Shown here: piece by piece, positions 8,108 through 15,222 of the stretch
Numbering within the stretch: the stretch's first letter is position 1
How the letters are laid out: every line of letters starts with the position of its first letter
Assembly: GCA_023451265.1 (NCBI GenBank)
Contig: JAEYAG010000245.1
Coordinates: forward strand, 1-28,139
Direction of reading: 5' to 3'
DNA: 28,139 bases
Origin: Actinomycetes bacterium
GTDB lineage: Bacteria; Actinomycetota; Actinomycetes; Actinomycetales; Microbacteriaceae
The notes under the pieces: model-generated
Told to the model about the DNA's origin: nothing
The model's database searches: none
Seen by the model: only the letters and a program-made list of their open reading frames with translations
Made by a program: the position numbers and the translations under genes

Positions 8108-8355
8108 CGACCCTGCTGCCCGGACCGACGGCGACCCGTGGTCCGGGTGCGGCGGGACGGATCACGTGGGCGCGTGTGGACGAGGGATTCCACGTCGCCT
8201 CGCGCGCCGGCGCGTACGTCGGCTTCGCCGAGCGGACCGAGAGCGGCGACTTCCTCGGCTTCGACGGCCGGTCGACGCGCGTCGGCCGCTTCGCCACCCT
8301 CGCCCAGGCGCAGCGCGCGGTTGAAGCGGCGGAGCTCGACGCCGTCGTGAGCTGA
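8104..8355 (+). CDS. Small hypothetical protein coupled to the DUF7882 protein
   Basis: 83 residues from the GTG that overlaps the previous stop by four bases. The core reads ITWARVDEGFHVASRAGAYV, then a beta-rich middle, then a C-terminal helix LAQAQRAVEAAE. From memory, small proteins of this plan (ITW.RVD..FHVASR.G...GF) often follow DUF7882 genes in Microbacteriaceae, so the pair may act together. It has no signal peptide or membrane helix. No function is recognised. Confidence 0.65.
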   Translation: MTTLLPGPTATRGPGAAGRITWARVDEGFHVASRAGAYVGFAERTESGDFLGFDGRSTRVGRFATLAQAQRAVEAAELDAVVS

Positions 8356-8358
8356 GGG

Positions 8359-8393
8359 CGCGCGCTCGTTCGCTTGAGGCGGCGCCGCGCGCG
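8359..8393. terminator. GC-rich hairpin between convergent genes
   Basis: CGCGCGC (8359-8365) can pair with GCGCGCG (8387-8393) in the 46-base gap between the convergent genes ending at 8355 and 8402. There is no U-tract, so termination is inferred only from position. Confidence 0.3.
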
Positions 8394-8401
8394 GAGCGGT
8401 G

Positions 8402-8758
8402 TTACGCCGGAGTGCCTGCCGCGGCCGCGACCGCGGCATCCGTCTTCACCTGCAAGAACCGGCACAGCTCGGCGACGATCTGCAGGTCGGCTGCCAGGCG
8501 CTCGACGCCGACCGCGTCGAGGTCGAAGCTCTCGTGGCGGGCTTCGAAGGTGACCATCCAGTGCGGGCCGGTCTCGTCGACGAGGGCCTGGATGTAGGTG
8601 ATCGTCGACGTGTTGCGCAGCGACACCACGACCATGCCCGACTCGGGACCGGGGGTGAAGTCCTTCTCGAGGACCGTCACGCGGGTGGCGTCGTCGGGTC
8701 GGGAGGCGAGGTACTCGTCGACCCAGCCCTGAACGGTGGCTTGATTGCGATAGGGCAT
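8402..8758 (-). CDS. Hypothetical protein, 118 residues
   Basis: No family recognised. The protein is soluble and acidic, with an N-terminal helix (VQGWVDEYLA), beta-strand-like stretches MVVVSLRN and HWMVTFEAR, and a C-terminal helix LAADLQIVAELCRFLQ. Coding quality is good and the ATG at 8758 is supported by a CATAAT -10 box exactly six bases upstream, which points to a leaderless transcript. GGAGG lies 12 bases upstream, too far for a normal ribosome site. It is convergent with the DUF7882 pair and precedes the TetR gene region. The fold hints at a small alpha/beta protein. Confidence 0.7.
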   Translation of the reverse strand: MPYRNQATVQGWVDEYLASRPDDATRVTVLEKDFTPGPESGMVVVSLRNTSTITYIQALVDETGPHWMVTFEARHESFDLDAVGVERLAADLQIVAELCRFLQVKTDAAVAAAAGTPA

Positions 8759-8764
8759 GGTGCC

Positions 8765-8770
8765 ATTATG
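8765..8770 (-). promoter_or_regulatory. -10 box, leaderless start
   Basis: Minus-strand CATAAT lies six bases before the ATG at 8758. Transcription would start at or next to the start codon. No -35 match is visible. Confidence 0.45.
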
Positions 8771-8826
8771 CCTCCGGGTCCGGACATCGGCGGCAGCGCG
8801 TCACCTGGGGTGGCGGCGCATTCGTC

Positions 8827-9441
8827 TCAGGATGCCGGGAGCTCCTCGGATGCCGGCGCGAGCAGCGCCTGGAGGAGGAGTTCCATCGCCGCGACCGGGT
8901 CGGTGTCGTCGGCGAGCCAGCGGATCTGGATCCCCTCCCAGCCCATGATGACCAGCGCCGCGAGCGCTTCGGGGTCGCCTCGGGACGTGAGGCGCCCGGT
9001 GCTCTGGTCGTAGTCGATGAGCTCGGCGTACGTCGCGATGACGCTGGCGTAGCGCCGCCGCAACCACTCGTGCGCCTCGTGACCCGGGTAGGTCGCCTCC
9101 GCCGAGACGATCGAGAACATCCGCACTAGCTCGCGACGGCGGAGGTTCCGCCGCACGATGCCCAGCACGCTCGGCACGAACCCGTCGCGGCGCGAGCGCG
9201 CGTCGAAGTCGGGGTCGGCGGCATCCTCCTGCTCGAGCACCGCCGCGAGGAGCGACACCTTCGTGGGGAAGTGGTGCATGAGCGTCGTCAGGCTGAGGTC
9301 CAGCTGGGCGGCGATCTGCCGCAGCGATCCGCCCCGGTAGCCGTGCGCGCTGAAGACGGCCGTCGCGGACTGGATGATCTCCAGCCGCCGCTCGGCGGAC
9401 TTCGCGTAGGGGCCGCGGCGGGCGGGCGGGGCCTCGGACAT
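8827..9441 (-). CDS. TetR/AcrR-family transcriptional regulator
   Basis: 204 residues from ATG 9441. The N-terminal TetR helix-turn-helix is SLRQIAAQLDLSLTTLMHHF (39-58), preceded by the usual helix EIIQSATAVFSAHGYRGG. The C-terminal ligand domain is helical and ends in a segment typical of TetR_C domains (LAALVIMGWEGIQIRWL). The frame is open further upstream to 9609, but that would run into the divergent beta-galactosidase gene and gives a low-quality N-terminus. The chosen ATG has TACGCT six bases before it, suggesting a leaderless message. It probably represses the divergent GH42 operon and itself through the 9474-9487 palindrome. Confidence 0.88.
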   Translation of the reverse strand: MSEAPPARRGPYAKSAERRLEIIQSATAVFSAHGYRGGSLRQIAAQLDLSLTTLMHHFPTKVSLLAAVLEQEDAADPDFDARSRRDGFVPSVLGIVRRNLRRRELVRMFSIVSAEATYPGHEAHEWLRRRYASVIATYAELIDYDQSTGRLTSRGDPEALAALVIMGWEGIQIRWLADDTDPVAAMELLLQALLAPASEELPAS

Positions 9442-9447
9442 GGACAG

Positions 9448-9453
9448 AGCGTA
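9448..9453 (-). promoter_or_regulatory. -10 box of the TetR gene, leaderless start
   Basis: Minus-strand TACGCT, with six bases (CTGTCC) to the ATG at 9441. There is no ribosome site and no clear -35 box. Confidence 0.4.
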
Positions 9454-9473
9454 GCGCGTCGGGAAGTAAAACC

Positions 9474-9487
9474 CGTGCATGTGCACG
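9474..9487. promoter_or_regulatory. Palindrome between divergent TetR and GH42 genes, candidate operator
   Basis: CGTGCA-TG-TGCACG is a perfect six-base inverted repeat with a two-base centre. It lies between the two opposing -10 boxes, where the TetR protein could control both genes. Confidence 0.45.
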
Positions 9488-9497
9488 TCTTTCGCGC

Positions 9498-9503
9498 TAG
9501 GAT
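9498..9503 (+). promoter_or_regulatory. -10 box of the GH42 operon, leaderless start
   Basis: TAGGAT with a six-base spacer (GCCGGC) to ATG 9510. There is no ribosome site upstream of the start. Confidence 0.45.
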
Positions 9504-9509
9504 GCCGGC

Positions 9510-11585
9510 ATGGCAACGACGCAGACGAGCTACCGCTGGGTGAACGACGGATCGACCGGACCGGGACGGATGCGCTACGGCGCCGACTACAACCCGGAGC
9601 AGTGGTCACGGGACGTGTGGCACGAGGATGTGCGCCTCATGCGCGAGGCCGGCGTGAACATCGTCTCGCTCGGGATCTTCTCGTGGGCGCTGCTGGAGCC
9701 TCGCCCGGGCGAGTTCGACTTCGGCTGGTTCGACGAGATCTTCGACCTGCTGCACACGAACGGCATCGACATCTGCCTCGCCACCGCCACCGCCTCGCCG
9801 CCCCCGTGGCTGACGAAGCTGCACCCCGAGGTGCTGCCGCAGACGATCGACGGCACGGTGCTCTCGCCGGGAGCGCGCCAGCACTGGCGGCCGACCTCGC
9901 CGATCTTCCGGCAGTATGCGCTGCGTCTCGTGCGCGCCCTCGCCGAGCGCTACGGCGACCATCCCGCCGTCGTCGCGTGGCACATCTCCAACGAGCTGGG
10001 CTGCCACAACCTGTACGACTTCTCCGACGACGCCGCGCGGGCCTTCCGGGTGTGGCTGCAGGGCCGCTACGGCACGCTCGACGCCCTCAACGACGCGTGG
10101 GGCACGGCCTTCTGGTCGCAGCACTACACCGAGTGGGATGAGGTCCTGCCGCCGCGCACCGCGCCGACGCAGCGCAATCCCGGCCAGCAGCTCGATTTCG
10201 AGCGCTTCAGCTCGGACGCGGTGCGCGAGCATCTGCGGGCCGAGAACGCCGTGCTCGCGGAGATCACCCCCGGCATCCCGCGGACGACCAACTTCATGGT
10301 CGCCCAGAACGCGAGCGCGATCGACTACGCGACGTGGCTCGATGACGTCGAGTTCGTCGCGAACGACCACTATCTGCGCGTGGGCGAGATCGGCCGCGAC
10401 GACCTGTCGTTCTGGTCGAACCTCACCGGCAACCTTGCGGGCGGGCGGCCCTGGTTCCTCATGGAGCACGCCACGAGCGCGGTCAACTGGCGCGAGGTGA
10501 ACCCGCCGAAGCGTCCCGGTGAGCTCATGCGCGATGCGCTCACGCACGTCGCGCACGGGGCGGATGCCGTCTGCTATTTCCAGTGGCGCCAGTCTCGCGC
10601 CGGCGGCGAGCGGTATCACTCCGGCATGGTTCCCCACGCGGGCGAGCACAGCCGCGTGTTCCGAGACGTCGTCGCGCTCGGCGCGCAGCTGCGGCAACTC
10701 GCCCCCGTGACGGGGTCGCGCCGGGAGCGGGCGCGCGTGGCGATCCTGGTGGACTACGAGTCGTGGTGGGTGAGCGCGCGCGACTCGCACCCGACCGAGG
10801 ACGTCCGCTATGACGACGAGGCGGTGGGCTGGTACCGGGCGCTGCTGGACCTCGGCATCCGTGCCGACGTCGTGCCGGTCGCCACGGCCCTCGACGAGTA
10901 CGATGTCGTCATCGCGCCGATGCTGCACGTCATGCCCGACGCGCTGCGCGTGCGGCTGGAGGCCGTCGTCCGCAGCGGCCGCCACCTCATCACGACCTAC
11001 TTCTCCGGCACCGTCGACGAGCACGACCGGGTGTGGCTGGGCGGATACCCCGGCGCCCTGCGCGACGTGCTCGGCATCACGGTCGAGGAGTTCGCGCCGC
11101 TTCTCCCGGGCACGTCGGTGACGCTGGCCTCGGGGGCCACGGCGACGACGTGGAGCGAGCGCATCGTCCGCGTCGGCGACGACGTCGAGGTGCTCGACAC
11201 CTACGCCGACGGTGACCTCGCGGGCCTTCCCGCCGTCACCCGCCGCCGCGTGGGCGCCGGGTCTGCGACGTACGTCTCCGCGGACATCGGCCGCGACGGG
11301 GTGCGGGGCGTGCTCGCGCGGCTCGCCGCCGACGTCGAGGCGCTCGCCGCCGACCCGCTGGCCGCGGGCGGCCGGCTCGAGGTCATCGTGCGCCAGCGTG
11401 ACGGAGAGCGTTTCGTGTTCCTCGCGAACCGCACCGACGACGCGGTCCCCGTCCCCGTCGAGGTCGCGGGCCAGGTGCTGGATGCCGCGGCATCCGCCCC
11501 CGACGACGCCCCCGTCACTGCCCCTGTCACAGTGGCGCCGCGCGCCGTCGTCGTGGTCGCGGAAGCGCGGGTCGCCGTCGCATGA
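9510..11585 (+). CDS. Beta-galactosidase, glycoside hydrolase family 42
   Basis: 691 residues, the normal GH42 size. The opening YGADYNPEQW (23-32) is typical. The acid/base glutamate is E162 in WHISNELGCH and the nucleophile is E319 in WFLMEHATSAVNW, both on the (beta/alpha)8 barrel. The C-terminal half holds the trimerisation domain (from about 405, VAILVDYESWW) and a small beta domain. The enzyme hydrolyses terminal beta-D-galactosides; it has no signal peptide, so it acts in the cytoplasm on imported oligosaccharides or glycosides. It is the first gene of an operon with DUF1349 and alditol oxidase genes; the stop overlaps the next ATG. A leaderless promoter and a palindrome precede it. 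The barrel lacks the usual zinc-cysteine cluster as far as seen by eye. Confidence 0.92.
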   Translation: MATTQTSYRWVNDGSTGPGRMRYGADYNPEQWSRDVWHEDVRLMREAGVNIVSLGIFSWALLEPRPGEFDFGWFDEIFDLLHTNGIDICLATATASPPPWLTKLHPEVLPQTIDGTVLSPGARQHWRPTSPIFRQYALRLVRALAERYGDHPAVVAWHISNELGCHNLYDFSDDAARAFRVWLQGRYGTLDALNDAWGTAFWSQHYTEWDEVLPPRTAPTQRNPGQQLDFERFSSDAVREHLRAENAVLAEITPGIPRTTNFMVAQNASAIDYATWLDDVEFVANDHYLRVGEIGRDDLSFWSNLTGNLAGGRPWFLMEHATSAVNWREVNPPKRPGELMRDALTHVAHGADAVCYFQWRQSRAGGERYHSGMVPHAGEHSRVFRDVVALGAQLRQLAPVTGSRRERARVAILVDYESWWVSARDSHPTEDVRYDDEAVGWYRALLDLGIRADVVPVATALDEYDVVIAPMLHVMPDALRVRLEAVVRSGRHLITTYFSGTVDEHDRVWLGGYPGALRDVLGITVEEFAPLLPGTSVTLASGATATTWSERIVRVGDDVEVLDTYADGDLAGLPAVTRRRVGAGSATYVSADIGRDGVRGVLARLAADVEALAADPLAAGGRLEVIVRQRDGERFVFLANRTDDAVPVPVEVAGQVLDAAASAPDDAPVTAPVTVAPRAVVVVAEARVAVA

Positions 11586-12160
11586 GCGCGATCGACTGGG
11601 CCGAGGGTGTTTGGACGACGCCGCCGGTCGCGGCCGCGGTGGACGGCGAGACGCTGCGGGTGACCGCCGCCGAAGGCAGCGACGCGTGGCTGCGGACGGC
11701 GTACGGTTTCGTGCACGACACCGAGCATGCGCTGCTCGCCCCCTTCGCGGTCGGCGAGGCCATGGACGTCGTCTTCCGCGCGGACTTCTCCGGCCAGTTC
11801 GACCAGGCCGGCCTGTTCGTCCGCGCCGGTGCGGAGCGCTGGATGAAGTGCGGCGTCGAGTTCGCCGACGGCATCCTGGGGGCGGGCGCCGTCGTCACCG
11901 ACGGGATGTCGGACTGGTCGGTCGGCGCGGTGCCGGAGTGGGCCGGTCGCGCGCTGCGCGTGCGGGTGAGCCGCGGCCCCGACGCGCTCGTCGTGCGCGG
12001 CGGCGTCGACGGGGAACCGCTGCGGCTGCTGCGGGTCGCGCCGTTCCCGGCGGAGCTCGACGCGCAGGCCGGGCCGTTCGTCTGCGCCCCGACGCGTGCC
12101 GAGCTCGAGGTCGCGTTCACCGGGTGGCGGCGCACGGCGGCCGACGCCTCGCTACACTGA
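11582..12160 (+). CDS. DUF1349 family protein
   Basis: 192 residues; the ATG at 11582 overlaps the beta-galactosidase stop (ATGA). The concanavalin-like DUF1349 pattern is visible: DAWLRTAYGFVHDTEHALL, then FSGQFDQAGLFVRAGAERWMKCGVEF, then SDWSVGAVPEWAGRALRVRVSR, ending in GPFVCAP. These beta-sandwich proteins often sit beside glycoside hydrolases and may bind or process sugars, but no activity is firmly assigned. It has no signal peptide, so it is cytoplasmic like its neighbours. Confidence 0.85.
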   Translation: MSAIDWAEGVWTTPPVAAAVDGETLRVTAAEGSDAWLRTAYGFVHDTEHALLAPFAVGEAMDVVFRADFSGQFDQAGLFVRAGAERWMKCGVEFADGILGAGAVVTDGMSDWSVGAVPEWAGRALRVRVSRGPDALVVRGGVDGEPLRLLRVAPFPAELDAQAGPFVCAPTRAELEVAFTGWRRTAADASLH

Positions 12161-12183
12161 CGGCGCGCGGGGAGGACGATGCG

Positions 12184-13449
12184 ATGACGGATGCCGGGGT
12201 CAACTGGGCGGGCAACCTCGCCTACGCGGCGCGCGAGCTGATCGCGCCGCGCTCCCTCGACGAGCTCGCCGACGCGCTCACGCGCGCGGGAGACGCGGGA
12301 CACCGCGTGCGCGTGCTCGGCAGCCGGCATTCGTTCAACGACATCGCCGACACCGACGGCGTGCTGATCTCGCTTGCGCAGCTGAGCGGCGACGACGGTG
12401 GCGCGGCGCGGCCGGAGCTCGACGGGGAGATCGTGCGGGTGCCCGGCGGCATGCGCTACGGCGAACTCGCGCCGTGGCTGCACGCGCGCGGGCGGGCGCT
12501 CGCGAATCTCGCGTCGCTGCCGCATATCTCCGTGGCAGGCGCGGTCGCGACCGGCACGCACGGCTCGGGCCGGCGGATTGGATCGCTCGCGAGCCAGGTC
12601 GAGGCCGTTGAGCTGGTGACGGCATCCGGCGAACGACGTCGCCTCGCGCGCGGCGACGCGGACTTTCCCGGCGCCGTCGTCTCGCTCGGTGCACTGGGGG
12701 TCACGACGGCGGTCGAGCTGCGCACCGAGCCGACGTACGACATCGCGCAGACCGTGTACGAGGGGGCGCGGTGGGATGCCGTGCTCGCCGAGTTCGACGC
12801 GCTGCGGGCCGCCGGCGACAGCGTGAGCCTGTTCACGACGTGGCGCGACCCGGACCGGATCGACCAGGTGTGGGTGAAGACGCGCGGGGCGGCGCCCGAT
12901 CTGCGGGGGCTCGGGGCGACGCCGGCGGACGGGCCGCGGCATCCGCTGCCGGGCATCGACCCGGAACCCTGCACCGCGCAGGGCGGCGCACCCGGGCCGT
13001 GGTTCGACCGGCTGCCGCACTTCCGGCTCGGGTTCACCCCCTCGGCGGGCGCCGAGCTGCAGAGCGAGTACCTCGTGCCGTGGGCAGACGGTGCGGCGGC
13101 GGTCGCCGCGGTACGTGCGCTCGCGGGGCGGATCGCGCCGCTGCTGCAGGTGTGCGAGGTGCGCACGATCGCGGCCGACGACCTCTGGCTGAGTTCGTCG
13201 TACGGAACGGCTGCCGTCGGCATCCACTTCACGTGGCATCCGGACGAGGCCGCGGCGCGGGAGCTGCTCCCCGACCTCGAGGCCGCGCTGCCGCAGAGCG
13301 CGCGGCCGCACTGGGGCAAGCTGTCCGAGCTGCCCGGCGCGGACATCACCGCGCGCTATCCGCGCTGGGCCGACTTTGCCGCGCTCCGCGCCCGCCTCGA
13401 TCCCGAGCGCCGGTTCGTCAACGGCTTCCTGGAGCGTTTAGGGCTCTGA
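12184..13449 (+). CDS. aldO: Alditol oxidase (FAD-dependent, VAO family)
   Basis: 421 residues from ATG 12184, which has GGGGAGGA eight bases upstream. It closely resembles Streptomyces AldO from memory: NWAGNLAYAARELI at the N-terminus, LGSRHSFNDIADT with the histidine for covalent FAD (H49, AldO His46), ASLPHISVAGAVATGTHGSG (110-129), and HWGKL near the C-terminus. The substrate-contacting residues of AldO appear conserved with a constant offset: S111, E325, R327, T350 and K379. AldO oxidises the terminal CH2OH of polyols such as xylitol, sorbitol or glycerol to aldehydes and yields H2O2. It is in one operon with the GH42 enzyme, so a polyol aglycone is an attractive guess for its substrate. 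No catalase is nearby. Confidence 0.88.
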   Translation: MTDAGVNWAGNLAYAARELIAPRSLDELADALTRAGDAGHRVRVLGSRHSFNDIADTDGVLISLAQLSGDDGGAARPELDGEIVRVPGGMRYGELAPWLHARGRALANLASLPHISVAGAVATGTHGSGRRIGSLASQVEAVELVTASGERRRLARGDADFPGAVVSLGALGVTTAVELRTEPTYDIAQTVYEGARWDAVLAEFDALRAAGDSVSLFTTWRDPDRIDQVWVKTRGAAPDLRGLGATPADGPRHPLPGIDPEPCTAQGGAPGPWFDRLPHFRLGFTPSAGAELQSEYLVPWADGAAAVAAVRALAGRIAPLLQVCEVRTIAADDLWLSSSYGTAAVGIHFTWHPDEAAARELLPDLEAALPQSARPHWGKLSELPGADITARYPRWADFAALRARLDPERRFVNGFLERLGL

Positions 13450-13523
13450 GGGGCTGGGGTGCTGTGCGGCGCTGGCGCGCTGGCGCTGTGCCGCGCTGTG
13501 GCGCGCTGCGCTGTGCCGCGGGA

Positions 13524-13582
13524 TTCAGGTGGCGCGTTCGGTGGGTTGCGACGGCGTGAAGCCGCCGTTTGCGCCACCTGAA
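13524..13582. repeat. Palindromic element between convergent aldO and rhaB
   Basis: TTCAGGTGGCGC (13524-13535) is perfectly repeated in inverse as GCGCCACCTGAA (13571-13582). An inner stem ACGGCG/CGCCGT (13551-13556 and 13563-13568) lies within the loop. The element fills the middle of the 176-base gap between two convergent genes and could serve as a bidirectional terminator. The rest of the gap (13450-13520) is a low-complexity run of GCGCTG-like words. Confidence 0.7.
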
Positions 13583-13625
13583 ATGGCAAGCGCGGGCCGC
13601 GGGGCCACAGCGCCCCCGTGGCGCC

Positions 13626-15056
13626 TCAGCCGCGGGGCTCGAACCGCGACGGCGCGTGGGTGCGGGCGACGAGATCGCGCAGCGCTTCCAGCGAGCCGGT
13701 GACGAAGCCGGCGGCGCGCGCCTGGACGAGGACGTTCCCGAGCGCCGTCGCCTCGACGGGACCGGCGAGTACCGGCATCCCGGCGCGGTCGGCGGTCCGC
13801 TGGCACAGCAGCCGGTTCAGCGCCCCACCGCCGACGATGTGGATCGTCCGCACGTCCACGCCGCCCAGACGTCCGGCCGTGGCGGCGGCATCGGCGAAGG
13901 CCTGCGCGAGCGACTCGACGATCGCGCGCGTGTACTCCGCGCGCGTGCGCGGCGGGGCGACGTCGTGCTCGGCGCACCACGCGTCGATGCGCGCCGGCAT
14001 ATCACCCGGCGGCAGGAAGCGCGCGTCGTTCACGTCGAAGACCGGTACGGCGGATGCCGGGACCTCGGCGGCCGAATCGAGCAGCGTCGGCAGGTCGATC
14101 GAGTGCCCCTCGACCCGCTCCCAGCCGCGGACGGTCTCGCTCAGCACCCACAACCCCATGACGTTGTGCAGCAGCCGCACCCGGCCGTCGACCCCGCCCT
14201 CGTTCGTGAAGTTCGCCGCCAGCGCCTGCGGCGTCAGCACCGGATGCTCCACCTCGACGCCCACGAGCCCCCACGTGCCGCAGGAGATGTAAGCCGCGGC
14301 ATCCGTCCGCATCGGCACCGCGACGACCGCCGACGCGGTGTCGTGGGAACCGACGGCCGTGACCTCGGTGCTGCCGCCGATCGCCTCCGCAACGCGCGGC
14401 AGCAGGCCGCCGACGCGCTCGCCGGGGGCGATGAGCGGGGGCAGGATGCCGCGAGGCAGCCCGAGCGCGCCGATCAGCGCGTCGTCCCATGCGCGGTCGG
14501 CCCAGCGGAGCAGACCCGTCGTCGACGCGTTCGTGACCTCCGCCCGCGCGACGCCGGTGAGCCAGTACGCGAGGAGGTCGGGGATCAGCAGCGCCGTGTC
14601 GGCGAAGCCGACGACGTCGGCCGGCTCCGCGGCGAGCTGGTACAGCGTGTTGAACGGCAGGAATTGCAGGCCGTTCCGCTCGAACAGCTCGGCGTGCGGC
14701 ATCCGCTCGTGGACGGCGGCGACGCCGCGCGCCGTGCGCTCGTCGCGGTAGTGGAACGGATTGCCGAGCAGCCGTCCGTCCCGCAGCAGGCCGTAGTCGA
14801 CCGCCCACGAGTCGATGCCGATGCTTGCGATGCCGGGCTCGGTGCGGAACGCGTCGCGGAGGCCCCGCAGGGCCGCGCCGTACAGCCCCAGGGTGTCCCA
14901 GTGCAGGCCGTCGCCGGCGAAGACGGGGTCGTTCGGGAACCGCGCGGCCGTCTCGGTCTCGAGCGTGTCGGGTCCGACCCGGCCGACGATTACCCGGCCG
15001 CTCGTCGCGCCCAGGTCGACCGCGGCGACGGCGCCGGTGCCCCGCTGCGCCGTCAC
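13626..15056 (-). CDS. rhaB: Rhamnulokinase
   Basis: 476 residues from a GTG at 15056, close to the usual 480-490 for RhaB. It has the FGGY-kinase phosphate motif DLGATSGR (14-21), the rhamnulokinase segment GIDSWAVDYGLL (80-91), the catalytic aspartate D239 in GSHDTASAV, and the adenosine motif HIVGGGALNRLL near the C-terminus. It phosphorylates L-rhamnulose to L-rhamnulose 1-phosphate. The frame is open upstream to 15827 but this is antisense-type shadow of the aldolase gene; the kinase homology begins right after the GTG. It is the last gene of the rha operon, 166 bases after the aldolase gene, with palindromic repeats in the gap. The ribosome site is only a G-run. Confidence 0.92.
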   Translation of the reverse strand: MTAQRGTGAVAAVDLGATSGRVIVGRVGPDTLETETAARFPNDPVFAGDGLHWDTLGLYGAALRGLRDAFRTEPGIASIGIDSWAVDYGLLRDGRLLGNPFHYRDERTARGVAAVHERMPHAELFERNGLQFLPFNTLYQLAAEPADVVGFADTALLIPDLLAYWLTGVARAEVTNASTTGLLRWADRAWDDALIGALGLPRGILPPLIAPGERVGGLLPRVAEAIGGSTEVTAVGSHDTASAVVAVPMRTDAAAYISCGTWGLVGVEVEHPVLTPQALAANFTNEGGVDGRVRLLHNVMGLWVLSETVRGWERVEGHSIDLPTLLDSAAEVPASAVPVFDVNDARFLPPGDMPARIDAWCAEHDVAPPRTRAEYTRAIVESLAQAFADAAATAGRLGGVDVRTIHIVGGGALNRLLCQRTADRAGMPVLAGPVEATALGNVLVQARAAGFVTGSLEALRDLVARTHAPSRFEPRG

Positions 15057-15099
15057 GGGCGGGCCCCCCGGGCGCGCGACGACTGCGCCCGTTGCGGTC

Positions 15100-15164
15100 G
15101 AGCGGGCCCGTTGTGGACGCGCTGCAACAGGCCCGCTCGGCGAGAACGGGCCCGCTCGGCGAGA
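15100..15164. repeat. Hairpin plus direct repeat between rhaEW and rhaB
   Basis: GAGCGGGCCCGTTG (15100-15113) pairs with CAACAGGCCCGCTC (15125-15138), one mismatch, loop of 11 bases. GGCCCGCTCGGCGAGA then occurs twice in tandem (15130-15145 and 15149-15164). It lies in the transcribed spacer between two genes of the same operon. 15170-15220 adds AGCGGAGCCAGG-like repeats. Confidence 0.65.
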
Positions 15165-15222
15165 CGCAGCGGAGCGAGCACCAGCGGAGCCAGGCGCAGC
15201 GGGGCCAGGCGCAGGGGGCTCG

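Noticed and set aside
9442..9609. Longer TetR N-terminus starting at 9609
   Set aside because: The added 56 residues are not TetR-like and overlap the divergent GH42 gene; ATG 9441 has a -10 box at the leaderless distance.
11527..13311. 594-residue open frame on the minus strand opposite the AldO operon
   Set aside because: It is antisense to two well-recognised genes, is rich in Arg/Ala/Pro low-complexity sequence, and has no family signature. Such shadows are normal in very GC-rich DNA.
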